In this document: piece by piece, positions 18,693 through 29,121 of the stretch | How the letters are laid out: each line of letters starts with the position of its first letter | How positions within the stretch are numbered: position 1 is the stretch's first letter | NCBI RefSeq assembly: GCF_000980835.1 | Contig: NZ_CP011312.1 | Location: forward strand, 372,001 to 436,000 | Origin: Corynebacterium kutscheri | GTDB taxonomy: Bacteria > Actinomycetota > Actinomycetes > Mycobacteriales > Mycobacteriaceae | Reading direction: 5' to 3' | DNA: 64,000 bases | Translations under genes and position numbers: made by a program | The notes under the pieces: model-generated | Seen by the model: the letters and a program-made list of their open reading frames with translations, nothing else | What the model was told of the DNA's origin: nothing | Databases searched by the model: none

Positions 18693-19709
18693 ATGCTCAT
18701 TTCTCAGCGTCCTACCTTGACCGAGGAAATTGTTGGTGATGCCCGTTCCAAGTTCACCATTGAACCTTTGGAGCCAGGCTTTGGCTATACCCTTGGTAAT
18801 TCGCTGCGTCGCACACTGTTGTCATCTATTCCAGGTGCAGCAGTAACCAGCATCAAGATTGATGGTGTGCTTCATGAGTTCACCACGATCAATGGTGTTA
18901 AGGAAGATGTTTCCGACATCATTCTCAACATTAAGAGCTTGGTTCTTTCCTCTGACTCTGATGAGCCAGTAGTAATGTACCTGCGCTCTGAGGGCGCTGG
19001 CATTGTAACCGCTGGTGACATTGAGCCACCTGCAGGAGTGGAGATTCACAATCCAGATCTGCACTTGGCTACCCTCAATGAGCAGGGTCGTCTGGAAATC
19101 GAAATGGTTGTTGAACGTGGCCGCGGTTATGTTCCAGCAACCATGTTCAATGGTAATAACGAGATCGGTCGCATTCCTGTGGACCAGATCTATTCTCCGG
19201 TTTTGAAGGTGAGCTATAAAGTCGAAGCTACTCGTGTTGAGCAGCGCACCGACTTCGATCGCCTGATTATCGATGTTGAAACCAAGAATTCCATGGCACC
19301 TCGCGATGCACTAGCATCAGCAGGCAAGACCCTGGTGGAGCTGTTCGGTCTCGCCCGCGAGCTCAACACCGCTGCCGAGGGTATTGAAATCGGTCCATCC
19401 CCACAGGAAACCGAGTACATTGCTGCCTATAGTATGCCTATTGAAGATTTGAACTTCTCCGTTCGCTCTTATAACTGCCTGAAGCGTCAGGAAATCCACA
19501 CTGTTGGAGCACTTGCCGAGTGCAGTGAATCCGATCTGTTGGATATTCGTAACTTTGGTCAGAAGTCGATCAACGAGGTAAAGATCAAGCTTGCTAACCT
19601 AGGCTTGACCCTAAAGGATGCGCCTGAGGATTTCGATCCTACCCAGCTCGAAGGTTACGACGCCGCTACCGGTGATTATCGTGATCCTTCTGCGGAAGAT
19701 TCCGAGTAA
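18693..19709 (+). CDS. rpoA: RNA polymerase alpha subunit
   Basis: A 338-residue subunit that dimerises to seed RNA polymerase assembly. The N-terminal domain carries [20 protein letters not shown] and [18 protein letters not shown] linker leads to the C-terminal domain, which binds UP elements and activators and shows [19 protein letters not shown] and [17 protein letters not shown]. An acidic tail follows. It starts 114 bp after rpsD, with AAGGAG upstream. Confidence 0.98.
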   Translation: MLISQRPTLTEEIVGDARSKFTIEPLEPGFGYTLGNSLRRTLLSSIPGAAVTSIKIDGVLHEFTTINGVKEDVSDIILNIKSLVLSSDSDEPVVMYLRSEGAGIVTAGDIEPPAGVEIHNPDLHLATLNEQGRLEIEMVVERGRGYVPATMFNGNNEIGRIPVDQIYSPVLKVSYKVEATRVEQRTDFDRLIIDVETKNSMAPRDALASAGKTLVELFGLARELNTAAEGIEIGPSPQETEYIAAYSMPIEDLNFSVRSYNCLKRQEIHTVGALAECSESDLLDIRNFGQKSINEVKIKLANLGLTLKDAPEDFDPTQLEGYDAATGDYRDPSAEDSE

Positions 19710-19777
19710 AAAGCCTAATGAAGAACTGGTTTCGGCCAGTTCACGCGCTCACTTAATCCGTACACGAGGAGTACACA

Positions 19778-20272
19778 ATGCCTACCCCTAAGAAGGGCGC
19801 CCGTCTCGGCGGTTCCGCGAGCCACCAGAAGCATATTCTGTCGAACCTTGCGGCTCAGTTGTTCGAGCACGGCGCAATCAAGACCACCGATGCTAAGGCT
19901 AAGATGCTGCGTCCTTACGCAGAGAAGCTCATCACCAAAGCTAAGAGTGGCACCGTTGCCGATCGTCGCAACGTTTTAAAGCTTGTTCCAAACAAGGAAG
20001 TTGTTACCTACTTGTTCAACGAGCTTGCCCCTAAGTTTGAGAATCGTGCTGGTGGCTACACCCGTATTATCAAGCTAGAGAACCGTAAGGGCGATAACGC
20101 TCCTATGAGCCAGATCTCGCTTGTTCTCGAAGAGACTGTTTCTGCTGAAGCTACTCGCGCAACCCGCGCAGCAGCTTCCAAGAAAGCTGAGGAAAAGGCC
20201 GCAGAAGAAGCTGTGGAAGAAACCAAGGCTGAAGAAGTAGCAGTCGAAGAGACTGAAGCAGAAGAGAAATAA
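19778..20272 (+). CDS. rplQ: 50S ribosomal protein L17
   Basis: A 164-residue protein near the peptide exit tunnel. The conserved core runs through [20 protein letters not shown], the [15 protein letters not shown] motif and [18 protein letters not shown]. After about residue 120 comes a long Glu/Ala/Lys-rich acidic tail found in actinobacterial L17, which makes it longer than the E. coli protein. A strong terminator closes the operon 20 bp downstream. Confidence 0.98.
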   Translation: MPTPKKGARLGGSASHQKHILSNLAAQLFEHGAIKTTDAKAKMLRPYAEKLITKAKSGTVADRRNVLKLVPNKEVVTYLFNELAPKFENRAGGYTRIIKLENRKGDNAPMSQISLVLEETVSAEATRATRAAASKKAEEKAAEEAVEETKAEEVAVEETEAEEK

Positions 20273-20291
20273 TCTCTTTAGCCCTAAGAGC

Positions 20292-20320
20292 AAGGACACC
20301 CTCGGGTGTCCTTTTTCTTT
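20292..20320 (+). terminator. Rho-independent terminator of the rpoA-rplQ operon
   Basis: AAGGACACC (20292-20300) pairs with GGTGTCCTT (20305-20313) around a CTCG tetraloop, followed by TTTTTCTTT. Confidence 0.95.
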
Positions 20321-20342
20321 ATTCTTGCCTAGAATTACAACA

Positions 20343-21167
20343 ATGAGACGACTCCAGTTGGCAGGATATGCACTGATTAGCGCAGTCTTTATTGCCCTAG
20401 GTGGTCAGCTTATTGCAATGCTGAACTGGGATGGGATTTTCTTAACCCGCTATTTTTTTATTGGCGATCTTGGCGTGCGTGAATGCGGCAATATTACCAG
20501 TGATATTAATCCTCGGTATTTATGTAGCCCTGGCTATCCCTATTTCGTACTTGGCTGGGTAGCTGCCGGCGGATTACTTATCCTTGCTGGTGCATTGATT
20601 TTATCGGCGAACTCCTTAGCCGCTGCAGCACATGGTATTAATGCAACCGGACACGTTGCCCAGCGTTACGTTCAGACAGAGAAAAAAACTATTATGTGGG
20701 CGCGGGTTTTCGGTATTTTTATTGCTTTTTCTCTTGGATTAGCTGGTATCGCAGCGCTTTTTGTGGGTACAGTTTCGGTTGATTTTTCCCAATTGGGCCA
20801 TGATATAGCGCTGAGCAGTTATGCCTTTTGCTTATGGGCCGGGATTATCTTTAGCGTCCTAGGAACGTGGATTTTAGCTACTCGAGGTTGGCGATGGCGG
20901 ATAAGCCCACAACTAAGCGGTTGCGGTGTAGCGATATTAGTCTTTTCGGCAGTGGGATTATTTTTCTATCTACGTGGTGGATACCACGCACCCTTTGGGC
21001 TTTATCAACGGATGTGGGTGGATTCTTTACATCTTTGGTTACTTATGCTCGGCGCTAATTTTATAAAAAACCCGATAGTGGCAGAGAAAAAACGAGCCGA
21101 GAAGTTGCTAGCTCGTAACCGTCGTCAGGCAGAAAAAGATGCTGCTGTAAAAGCCGTGGGGGAGTAG
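20343..21167 (+). CDS. Polytopic membrane protein of unknown function, upstream of truA
   Basis: About 274 residues with at least five hydrophobic helices: one at residues 6-27, then near positions 75-95, 125-150, 165-185 and 200-215. A basic cytoplasmic tail ends AEKLLARNRRQAEKDAAVK. ATG 20343 is chosen; a TTG at 20325 would add six residues and lies close to the rplQ terminator. Three bases separate it from truA, so they are cotranscribed. I do not recognise a characterised family. A motif copy ATTGCCCTAGG (20391-20401) is coded within the first helix. Confidence 0.75.
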   Translation: MRRLQLAGYALISAVFIALGGQLIAMLNWDGIFLTRYFFIGDLGVRECGNITSDINPRYLCSPGYPYFVLGWVAAGGLLILAGALILSANSLAAAAHGINATGHVAQRYVQTEKKTIMWARVFGIFIAFSLGLAGIAALFVGTVSVDFSQLGHDIALSSYAFCLWAGIIFSVLGTWILATRGWRWRISPQLSGCGVAILVFSAVGLFFYLRGGYHAPFGLYQRMWVDSLHLWLLMLGANFIKNPIVAEKKRAEKLLARNRRQAEKDAAVKAVGE

Positions 21168-21170
21168 GTT

Positions 21171-22028
21171 ATGCAAAAAGTACGAATTCGGCTTGATCTT
21201 GCCTATGATGGTACGAATTTTCATGGGTGGGCAAAGCAGGGAAACTCTACGCTGCGCACCGTGCAAAAAACGCTGGAAGATGCGCTGTCATTAATTTTGC
21301 GACACCCCATTGAGCTGGTAGTAGCTGGACGTACCGATGCTGGAGTACATGCCACTGGGCAAGTTGCACATTTTGATATTGAGCGCAGTGCTCTTGATAC
21401 TCGCAGCATTGCCGGCGATCCAGCTCATTTGGTTCGTCGATTAGCGCGCCTGCTACCGCCTGATGTACGAGTACATGAGTGCAGTTTTGCTCCAGCAGGT
21501 TTCGACGCTCGTTTTTCCGCTTTACGACGACGCTATCTGTATCGCATTACTTTTCATCCACGCGGCGCACTGCCTACTCGGGTTATTGATACCGCACATT
21601 GGCCAAAACGAGTTGACCCTGAACGATTGCAGGCTTTTGCACTAAGCGTAGTAGGCTTGCACGATTTTGCTGCTTTTTGTAAATACCGAGAAAATGCCAC
21701 CACAATTCGGAAACTAGAAGAATTTACTTGGCGCGATGTATCAAGTGTGAGCGAGCCGCTTACTTTTGAAGCCGATGTAGTTGCCGATGCTTTTTGCTGG
21801 TCAATGGTGCGCTCTTTGGTAGGCGCCAGCTTAGTTTTTGCCGAGGGTAAGCGGGATGACAATTTTGCTGATGAGCTTTTTACTCAGCAATCACGTTCCT
21901 CCAAGGTACCGGTTGCCCCAGCACAGGGGCTGAGCCTTATCGGTGTGGACTATCCACCGGCAGAATTATTAGCTGCGCGAGCACAACAAACTCGAGCAAA
22001 ACGAAGTATGCCACCAATAAGTGAATAA
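21171..22028 (+). CDS. truA: tRNA pseudouridine synthase A
   Basis: A 285-residue enzyme that isomerises uridines 38-40 of the tRNA anticodon arm. The catalytic Asp lies in VAGRTDAGVHATGQVAHFD; RLDLAYDGTNFHGWAKQ at the N-terminus and FCWSMVRSLVGASL near residue 205 are also conserved. The ATG follows the preceding gene by three bases. Complete and of normal actinobacterial length. Confidence 0.97.
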   Translation: MQKVRIRLDLAYDGTNFHGWAKQGNSTLRTVQKTLEDALSLILRHPIELVVAGRTDAGVHATGQVAHFDIERSALDTRSIAGDPAHLVRRLARLLPPDVRVHECSFAPAGFDARFSALRRRYLYRITFHPRGALPTRVIDTAHWPKRVDPERLQAFALSVVGLHDFAAFCKYRENATTIRKLEEFTWRDVSSVSEPLTFEADVVADAFCWSMVRSLVGASLVFAEGKRDDNFADELFTQQSRSSKVPVAPAQGLSLIGVDYPPAELLAARAQQTRAKRSMPPISE

Positions 22029-22176
22029 GTAGCGCACATACGGTGCTCAACACACGTAAAGCTATGCTACAAAGAAAACTCAGTGAATAAAGCTAGAATC
22101 TCTAGTATTGTCTGCCAAGACTGCCTGCATTGTGGTGGTTTGGGAATAAAAATGAATTCAGTGTGAAGGACGTTTT

Positions 22177-24537
22177 GTGGATACAGCGCAAGTGATCTGG
22201 CTTGCCGTGGCCATTTTTATAGTGCCCGGTTTTATCCTAAACCTGGCATCTGGTCTGCGTATCCCCTGGGCAGGTGCGGCTAGTGTTCCCACTTCCTTTG
22301 CACTTTTCGGTTTCTCGGGTTGGCTTTATGGTCAGATAGGTATTCGCTACTCACCCGGAAGCGTTATTATATTTTCGCTGGGGATATGCGCACTCGCCTT
22401 ATTGTGGCGTGGTGGATTTTTTTTAGTTGGCCGTCGACGTCGACCAGCACAAGGATGGGCATGGCTGAAAGCTCCGGGGTCACTGTATGACCTTCGGTGG
22501 ATTTTCCCCCTTGCTGGAGCTGTTGCCGGTAGTTACCTATTTTTAACCCGCTCGGTAGCGCTATACCAGCGTAACGAACATGGGTTGGGCGCTATTTTTC
22601 AAGGCTGGGACGTGCACTGGCATGCCAGCGAAATTCGCTTCATTATGGAGCGTGGCATTGCTGATCCTACGCGGATGGGTGAGCTACGCAATATCGAAAG
22701 CCAGTTAGATCTTTATTATCCCTCTGGTTGGCACGCCGGTGCTTCGATTATGGCTAATCTGCTTGATCTAAGCCCTATTGAAGCTACTAATATTGCTGGG
22801 TTAGTTATTCCTGCGATCACTTTGCCGCTCAGTATTGGCCTTTTAGCTTGGCGTATGGTGGGAAATCGTGGGCTAACCGCTCAGATTGCCGCTGGATTTG
22901 CTGCCCCGGCTATTGTTGCAGCTCCTACGATTTATTGGATCGGGCACTATGTGGGAGCCTGGCCATATGTGGCAGCAATGTCGATGGCTGGAATTGTTAC
23001 CGCACTATATATGTCAGTGCCGGCCGTGCCGCAGCGTGCTTTTGCTGCGGGGTTAGGGCTGATGGGCGTAGTGATGGTGCACCCATCAGCAGTCACGGTA
23101 ATTGTTATGTTACTTGGCTTATGGTGGTTGTTTTACCTTGTGTTTGTACCAAGCAGAAAACTTGATGCACAAACAATTTTGACAACCGATACTGCCGAGG
23201 AACCAACAGTTAAAACTAGGTGGGGTTGGGCTCTTCTTTCCCGCTTGCGTGATATTGCTATTCTTGCCGCCGCAGGTATCCTGCCCGCCGCGATGTTACT
23301 TCCACAGTTGCTCAGCGGTTCCGAAGAAACCGAAGACGTTAAAAGTTATACCGCTACCGAGGACATCAGCCGCTGGGAAAGCTGGGGCAATCTATTCAGT
23401 ATGCGCACCCGGCACTTTGAAGAATTCGGTGAGCTTAATTGGAATGCCTTATTGCTTGCTGCAGCTATTGGCGCTGTGGTGCTATTGGTATGGCGTCGTA
23501 ACGTATGGGCACTGGCTTTTACTGCCTTGAGTGCGTGGATTGCATCTAATTCATTATTGCCCTACGCAGATCCGTGGGGTGAGTGGCTTAATATTATTGG
23601 TGCTCTCCACTATGCCACCGCACACCGATTGGTTATGCCAGTAACCATGATGATTTTTGCGGCAGCCGGGGTAGGTCTTGCCGTGGTGATCCGTATTGTA
23701 TGCCTTGGATTTATTACCCGCCCAGCGGTACGCACCGTTAGTAACACTCTCAGCGTGATTATTGCTGTGGGATTAGCCTATCTGTTGTATCCCGTGCCGC
23801 TAAAGATCGTCGAACAAGGATCGTATTACAGTATCACCGCGCCGAACGATGACCGTATGGTTAGCGATATTGACCTGAAAGCCTTTGAATGGTTAGCCCA
23901 ACAACCTGGTGTCTTTGATGGTAGCCAAAGCACCGTATTTGGTGAGCCTGCCGACGGCTATGGTTGGATGTATGCCTACAATGGCATCCCAGCTATGTCA
24001 CGCCATTACGCTTGGCCTGCACTACCAGCAGATAACCACACTCAACTGCCTTATTGGTGGGCGCATTATATTGGTATCGGCAATGGTGGTGATCCACAGC
24101 AACGCAATGATGTAGACGATGCAGTTGATGCACTAGGTATTAACTTCTTCTATATTTCGCCGCCAAATTTCTGGGATTTCCAAGAGCAAAATATGGCGTT
24201 GACCGAATGGCTTTTTAATGCCCCCGGCCTTACCCCGGTATATCGCCACGCTAATGTGTCTATCCTAGCGGTTAATGATCACTTCACCGATGCGCAACTT
24301 ACCGCCATGCGCGCTAACTCTCCAGACCCATTGGCACCGGTTGCAACCTATGGTCAATTAGGCTTGGCGACGACTACTGCCGAGCTTAACCAGCCCTATT
24401 ATCATCGTCCTACTACTGCTAATAGCACACCAACTTTTGTGCTCCCGCAAGCAGATGAAAACCAGACCGCAGCCCCGGCGGCTCCTGCCGCACCGGCCTC
24501 GTTGATTACCACCCCTTCTGTTACCCCGCAGAACTAA
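22177..24537 (+). CDS. Large polytopic membrane protein, DUF6541-like
   Basis: A 786-residue protein with a GTG start. The first two thirds hold roughly a dozen membrane helices, with an early loop WDVHWHASEIRFIMERGI that looks like an acidic-basic active-site loop of GT-C type glycosyltransferases. The last third, from about residue 545, is a soluble domain probably facing the cell wall (DRMVSDIDLKAFEWLAQQ), ending in a Pro/Ala/Thr-rich tail. It fits the DUF6541 family of actinobacteria, for which I know no proven reaction. A role in envelope polysaccharide assembly is only an inference from topology. Confidence 0.72.
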   Translation: MDTAQVIWLAVAIFIVPGFILNLASGLRIPWAGAASVPTSFALFGFSGWLYGQIGIRYSPGSVIIFSLGICALALLWRGGFFLVGRRRRPAQGWAWLKAPGSLYDLRWIFPLAGAVAGSYLFLTRSVALYQRNEHGLGAIFQGWDVHWHASEIRFIMERGIADPTRMGELRNIESQLDLYYPSGWHAGASIMANLLDLSPIEATNIAGLVIPAITLPLSIGLLAWRMVGNRGLTAQIAAGFAAPAIVAAPTIYWIGHYVGAWPYVAAMSMAGIVTALYMSVPAVPQRAFAAGLGLMGVVMVHPSAVTVIVMLLGLWWLFYLVFVPSRKLDAQTILTTDTAEEPTVKTRWGWALLSRLRDIAILAAAGILPAAMLLPQLLSGSEETEDVKSYTATEDISRWESWGNLFSMRTRHFEEFGELNWNALLLAAAIGAVVLLVWRRNVWALAFTALSAWIASNSLLPYADPWGEWLNIIGALHYATAHRLVMPVTMMIFAAAGVGLAVVIRIVCLGFITRPAVRTVSNTLSVIIAVGLAYLLYPVPLKIVEQGSYYSITAPNDDRMVSDIDLKAFEWLAQQPGVFDGSQSTVFGEPADGYGWMYAYNGIPAMSRHYAWPALPADNHTQLPYWWAHYIGIGNGGDPQQRNDVDDAVDALGINFFYISPPNFWDFQEQNMALTEWLFNAPGLTPVYRHANVSILAVNDHFTDAQLTAMRANSPDPLAPVATYGQLGLATTTAELNQPYYHRPTTANSTPTFVLPQADENQTAAPAAPAAPASLITTPSVTPQN

Positions 24538-24570
24538 ACCCCACAGCCTAGTTGAGAGCAATGTGGGGTT
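24537..24570. terminator. Bidirectional terminator between membrane-protein gene and csoR
   Basis: AACCCCACA (24537-24545) pairs with TGTGGGGTT (24562-24570) between two convergent genes. The stem starts at the last base of the upstream stop codon. Confidence 0.75.
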
Positions 24571-24591
24571 AAAAGACATCGGGTGAGCGCT

Positions 24592-24954
24592 TTAAGACTT
24601 AGAAAAGCGCGCTATTGCTTGAGAAACTTCCTCGAATTTCTTTTCTGCTTCTTCGCCGCCGTGAATTGCAGCCTCCCGCAAACAATGGCGCATGTGGTCG
24701 TCGAGAAGCGCTAAAGATACGGATTTTAGTGCCGAATTGAGCGCAGAAATTTGGGTGAGAATATCAATGCAATATTTATCTTCGTCAACCATACGACGAA
24801 TACCACGCACCTGCCCTTCGATGCGGCTTAGCCGATCCTGATAACGTTTTTTGTCGGCGATATAACCATGCTGGTGGGTAGTTTCTGGAGTAGCAGACTC
24901 ATCGGTACAGCCACATGAAGGTACTGAAATTGCCCTAGGGGGGTTGGTACTCAT
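24592..24954 (-). CDS. csoR: Copper-sensing repressor CsoR
   Basis: A 120-residue all-helical metal-sensing repressor of the CsoR/RcnR family. It binds promoter DNA when copper-free and releases it when Cu(I) is bound. The three Cu ligands are present: Cys62 (KYCIDIL), His87 and Cys91 (DDHMRHCL). RLSRIEGQVRGIRRMV is the family hallmark. An extra CGC pair (Cys14, Cys16) lies in a disordered N-terminus, and a dispersed-repeat copy (24926-24940) is coded there too. It sits 30 bp after copA on the same strand, so regulator and pump form one operon controlled from the palindromic operator upstream of copA. Confidence 0.93.
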   Translation of the reverse strand: MSTNPPRAISVPSCGCTDESATPETTHQHGYIADKKRYQDRLSRIEGQVRGIRRMVDEDKYCIDILTQISALNSALKSVSLALLDDHMRHCLREAAIHGGEEAEKKFEEVSQAIARFSKS

Positions 24955-24984
24955 AAAACACTCCTTAGTACAGCAGCGAAAGTG

Positions 24985-27243
24985 CTATTTTGAGGGATTA
25001 AATCGACGTAACCGCAATGAATTGGATACAACAAAAACAGAAGAAAATGCCATGGCAATGCCAGCTAACATTGGGTTAAGTAACCCAAGAGCAGCAATGG
25101 GAATAAGTGCCACATTATAAGCAAAAGCCCAAAACAGATTAGCTTGAATAGTGCGTAGTGTGGATCGCGATAGCCGGATAGCATCGACAGCGGCAATAAG
25201 ATCATTGCGCATGAGGGTAATATCGGCGGCTTCGATAGCAACGTCAGTGCCAGCACCCATTGCTAGGCCAAGGTCGGCTTGAGCCAATGCGGCAGCATCA
25301 TTAATGCCGTCGCCTACCATAGCGACTGTTTTTCCTTTATCCTGTAGCGCACTAATGGCAGCGACTTTTTCTTCTGGCATAACCTCGGCGATGATATGAG
25401 CTTCATCAATGCCTACCTCCTGAGCAACCGCGCGCGCTGCGCCGATGCTATCACCGGTAAGCAGCATGGGTGTCAGCCCCAGTTTCTTCATTTCAGCAAT
25501 TGCTTGGGTAGTAGTTGGTTTGATTTGATCGCTGAGGACAATGACGGCTTCTGGCAGATTATCGATGCTTAAGATCACCGCGGTAGCACCTGTATGATGT
25601 GCTGAGTCAACGTAGGGGCGTAGTGCATCGATAAGCGTGTTATCGGGTTTTGTTACACTAACAATATGCCCGTCAACCTTGCCTGATACGCCCACACCAG
25701 GGATAGCACGAAAATCTGTGAGGGTAAGTTCATCTTGTCCTAGGGTGATAGCACGTGCGATTGGGTGCTCACTGCCTTGTTCCACAGCTGCTGCTAGCTG
25801 GTGGGCACGGGTCTTAGGAATTGTGAGTGTGTGGATTTCTTGTACCGCCATCTCCCCTTTAGTGATTGTGCCGGTTTTATCCATAACAATGGTGTCGACT
25901 TTGCGGGTTGATTCTAAAACTTCTGGACCTTTAATAAGCAGACCAAGTTGGGCACCTCTGCCGGTGCCAACTAATAAAGCGGTGGGAGTAGCTAAACCTA
26001 GTGCACAGGGGCAGGCGATAATGAGTACGGCGACAGTTGCAGCAAAGGTATAGGTAAGGTCGCTACCGCTTAGTAAATGTAGCCCGAAAGTTAGTGCTGC
26101 GATTGCAATAACGATGGGTACGAAAACAGCAGCGATACGATCAACTAATTTTTGTACCGGTGCCTTTTGTGCTTGAGCTTGGGTGACGAGTGCAACCATA
26201 TGGGCAAGAACAGAATCTTCACCAATCCGACTGACTTTGACGATGAGTCGGCCTGAGGTATTGATTGTTGCGCCGGTGACGTGATCACCTGTGGTTTTAT
26301 CCACGGGAAGCGGCTCACCGGTAAGCATGGACTCATCAACTGCGGAATGGCCATCAACTACCACACCATCAGCAGCGATTTTTTCGCCAGGACGCACCAC
26401 AAAATGATCCCCGATTGTTAGCTCAGTAATGGGGATACGTTGTTCTTTATTATCTCGAATAACGGCGGCATCTTTTGCTCCCAGCGATAATAGTGCGCGT
26501 AGTGCTTCGCTGGAGCGTCCTTTGGCGCGAATCTCAAACCAGCGGCCAAGTAAGAGGAAACTAATAACAACAGCAACGGATTCTAGATAAATTTCATCCA
26601 TATGTCCGTGACCATTATTAAAAAGATTCATGTGCATGACCATGCCGGGGATACCAGCATTGCCTAAAAATAAGGCCCATACACTCCATAAATATGCTGC
26701 GGTGGTACCTACTGAGATCAGGGTGTCCATGGTCATTGCACCATGACGAATATTAGTCAGAGTTGCCCTATGAAAAGGCGCGCCGCCAATAAAGAACACA
26801 AAGCTAGCCATGGTAAAAACAGCCCACTGCCAATAGGTAAATTGTAAGGCTGGGATCATTGAGATCAGCATTACTAGGGTGGCAAGACTAGCACTAAGAA
26901 TAAGGCGCTGTTTTAATTCTTTAGCCTCATGTTCTCTAGCCTTATCGATTTTGGCCATGGGATCGGTGCTATCGGAAAGCGATGCGGTGTTTTGTGCGGT
27001 GGGTTCTTCGGTGTTAGCTAAAGAAAAAGCGCCATAGCCAGCACCTTCGATAGTAGTAATGAGCTTTTGGGTATCGATAAGCTCGGGGGAGTAATCTATC
27101 GAAGCGGTTTCGGTGGAGAAGTTCACCGTTGCTTCAACACCGTCTAATTTATTGAGCTTTCGTTGCACCCTTGATGAACATGAGGTGCAGGTCATGCCGG
27201 TAACACCGAGATCAATGTGGGTGGTAGTTGGGCTAGAAAGCAT
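24985..27243 (-). CDS. copA: Copper-exporting P1B-type ATPase
   Basis: A 752-residue membrane pump exporting Cu(I) from the cytosol. One N-terminal heavy-metal-associated domain carries GMTCTSC (Cys19, Cys22). Eight membrane helices follow, with the Cu-binding ACPCALG in helix six. The actuator motif is MLTGEPLP, the phosphorylation site is VMDKTGTIT, a SEHPIA motif is present, and the hinge reads [11 protein letters not shown]. The protein is complete. An ATG start lies just downstream of a CsoR-like operator, and csoR follows in the same operon. Confidence 0.95.
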   Translation of the reverse strand: MLSSPTTTHIDLGVTGMTCTSCSSRVQRKLNKLDGVEATVNFSTETASIDYSPELIDTQKLITTIEGAGYGAFSLANTEEPTAQNTASLSDSTDPMAKIDKAREHEAKELKQRLILSASLATLVMLISMIPALQFTYWQWAVFTMASFVFFIGGAPFHRATLTNIRHGAMTMDTLISVGTTAAYLWSVWALFLGNAGIPGMVMHMNLFNNGHGHMDEIYLESVAVVISFLLLGRWFEIRAKGRSSEALRALLSLGAKDAAVIRDNKEQRIPITELTIGDHFVVRPGEKIAADGVVVDGHSAVDESMLTGEPLPVDKTTGDHVTGATINTSGRLIVKVSRIGEDSVLAHMVALVTQAQAQKAPVQKLVDRIAAVFVPIVIAIAALTFGLHLLSGSDLTYTFAATVAVLIIACPCALGLATPTALLVGTGRGAQLGLLIKGPEVLESTRKVDTIVMDKTGTITKGEMAVQEIHTLTIPKTRAHQLAAAVEQGSEHPIARAITLGQDELTLTDFRAIPGVGVSGKVDGHIVSVTKPDNTLIDALRPYVDSAHHTGATAVILSIDNLPEAVIVLSDQIKPTTTQAIAEMKKLGLTPMLLTGDSIGAARAVAQEVGIDEAHIIAEVMPEEKVAAISALQDKGKTVAMVGDGINDAAALAQADLGLAMGAGTDVAIEAADITLMRNDLIAAVDAIRLSRSTLRTIQANLFWAFAYNVALIPIAALGLLNPMLAGIAMAFSSVFVVSNSLRLRRFNPSK

Positions 27244-27276
27244 AGCGGCCTCTTTATAAGGTTAAATTTTTTTAAA

Positions 27277-27314
27277 ATACCTCTTCAATGTATACCCCTA
27301 GGGGGTATTTGGCA
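27277..27314 (-). promoter_or_regulatory. copA promoter with CsoR-type operator
   Basis: A near-perfect palindrome ATACCCCTAGGGGGTAT (27292-27308) matches the G-tract CsoR operator pattern TACCCC-CTA-GGGGTA. On the minus strand a possible -35 TTGCCA (27314-27309) and -10 TACATT flank it with 17-bp spacing, so a bound repressor would block RNA polymerase. It lies 49 bp upstream of copA. Promoter boxes are by eye; the operator match is strong. Confidence 0.8.
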
Positions 27315-27686
27315 AGGGAATATTAGTGGCACTTAACACCTTTTGTGGCAATAGAAAAGAAGATGACTAGGCTAAAACATGTTCACGCATTTATATATTT
27401 AGCTATATATTTAGCGTGAACGGCTAACGGTATTATTGCTGCTGGGGAGCATGGCAATAATGTGGTTTTATGCAACAGCACAGTTAGTTTTAAAACAGGC
27501 TGTGGTGTCTGTAATTATTGCTAGCGGGTTGCCAATACGGCACTGGGGTCTTTGCTAGCATGTCTGCGATCTTTTTCGTTAGTGCAATGTCCTGATTTGC
27601 CACTATTTGTCATTATGTAATTTGACCTTAAAAGTAGAACTGAGCAGGCGAACTAACAGAGATAACAGGTGCGAAAGGCCTGGTTA
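27315..27686. other. Gap between copA and eccB with two hairpins
   Basis: This 372-bp AT-rich stretch has no recognised gene. Two inverted repeats are visible: GTTCACGC (27381-27388) with GCGTGAAC (27414-27421), enclosing an AT-rich near-palindrome, and ATTATTGC (27432-27439) with GCAATAAT (27454-27461). Neither has a clear T-run. They could be operators or RNA structures ahead of eccB. Confidence 0.5.
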
Positions 27687-28937
27687 ATGAGTCTGAAACC
27701 TACTACCAAAGCGCAGGTGTCGGGACATAAATTTCTTGTGCGCCGACTTGAACATGGCCTAGTCTTTGGCGATATTCGTATGATTCACGATCCTTTACAG
27801 CGTCGCCTGCGAGCAGTTATGTTTGCGATCGCCATGAGTGTGCTTATTGCAGTGGGTGCCGGTGCAATGGCTATTTTTGCTCCAGCACCGAATCCCGGTG
27901 ATGCCCACATTATTCAGGCACAATCTGGTCAGCTTTATGTGCGAGTAGATAATAACTTTCATCCGGTGGGAAACCTCACCTCAGCACGGTTAATTGTGGG
28001 TAAAGCAAGTGAACCAGCCAAGGTAGGTGATGAATTACTAGCGCAACTTCCTAAGGCAATTCCAGTAGGAATTAGTGATGCACCGGCACTTTTTAGCACT
28101 CAAGAACCAGATCCTATGCAATGGTTGGTATGCCATATGGCTTTGAAGCCAGAAAACCGCCTGCAACCACAGCGAAATGAGATTATTATTCTGGCTGATC
28201 AACAGAAAAAGTTTGTTCCCTTGGCTAAAAACCAGATGATTTTTGCTGGTGAAGAAATACTTACTTCTAAGGGACGAGCACCGATAACCCAAGAACTACT
28301 GCACCTTATCCGCCGCGATATAGCCATAACTGCACACACACCGATATGGCGAGCACCTAAAGAGGTGCGCGTGGTAGCGAAAGAACATCCAGCGATCACA
28401 CTGCCAGATCCAGTGCCAACAATTTATAGTTTTGAGGGAAGATCTTTTGCATTATTAGGCGATAAGGCAGAAGAAATAGGAGCAATACAGGCCAGGATTC
28501 TTAGTACTGCTGGGGCACGGCGAGAAATTATTACCGCCACTGAGCTAGGGCAAAAAGATTTTCTTGATGAGCAGGTACTTGCAGCGTTAAAATTTTTCCC
28601 ACCAGCAGATATTCAATGGCTAGATCCTAGTGCACATACCATCTGTATTAATCATGATGGTGAAGTTGGCACAATTGATTATGATACCGGCGCAGTTGCT
28701 CTTTCCGGACAAGCAGTGGCTACTCATTTTGCTGGTTCAGGAACTGCGGTGGCGGTTGATACCGGAAGTGGAATACATATTATTGGCGAAACTGGATTGC
28801 GCCACCGGCTGGAAAGTCCAGAAGTATTGGATCATCTTGGTATCGAATATGTGCAGCCGATTACTTGGGCAGTGTTGCGTTTACTTCCAGAAGGAACCCC
28901 ATTAGGTAGGCAAGCTGCACTTACCCCGATTTATTAG
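27687..28937 (+). CDS. eccB: Type VII secretion core protein EccB
   Basis: About 416 residues. ATG 27687 (MSLKPTTKAQVSGHKFLVRR) is preferred over GTG 27669 because an AAGG ribosome-binding site lies between them and the conserved text starts there. The family pattern is clear: a short cytoplasmic N-terminus, DPLQRRLRAVMFAIAMSVLI leading into one membrane helix at about residues 42-65, then a large extracytoplasmic domain with repeats. The two cysteines WLVCHM and HTICIN are in places expected for the EccB disulfide. It is part of the ESX membrane complex with EccC and EccD encoded nearby. Confidence 0.93.
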   Translation: MSLKPTTKAQVSGHKFLVRRLEHGLVFGDIRMIHDPLQRRLRAVMFAIAMSVLIAVGAGAMAIFAPAPNPGDAHIIQAQSGQLYVRVDNNFHPVGNLTSARLIVGKASEPAKVGDELLAQLPKAIPVGISDAPALFSTQEPDPMQWLVCHMALKPENRLQPQRNEIIILADQQKKFVPLAKNQMIFAGEEILTSKGRAPITQELLHLIRRDIAITAHTPIWRAPKEVRVVAKEHPAITLPDPVPTIYSFEGRSFALLGDKAEEIGAIQARILSTAGARREIITATELGQKDFLDEQVLAALKFFPPADIQWLDPSAHTICINHDGEVGTIDYDTGAVALSGQAVATHFAGSGTAVAVDTGSGIHIIGETGLRHRLESPEVLDHLGIEYVQPITWAVLRLLPEGTPLGRQAALTPIY

Positions 28938-29121
28938 ACCAACGTATACCAACACAGCTAAGTATGTGATTACTACTGGATAAAAAATCTGATGCGTAGT
29001 GTGTCATAGCGGGGTATTTTTAAGCGAAACAGATGGGTTGACAGCGTGTTTTGATGGTAGGCTTAACGCACTGTGTCAATTACTTAAGAAAAGGCATTGT
29101 CGATAGCAAAAGGAGTTCCAC

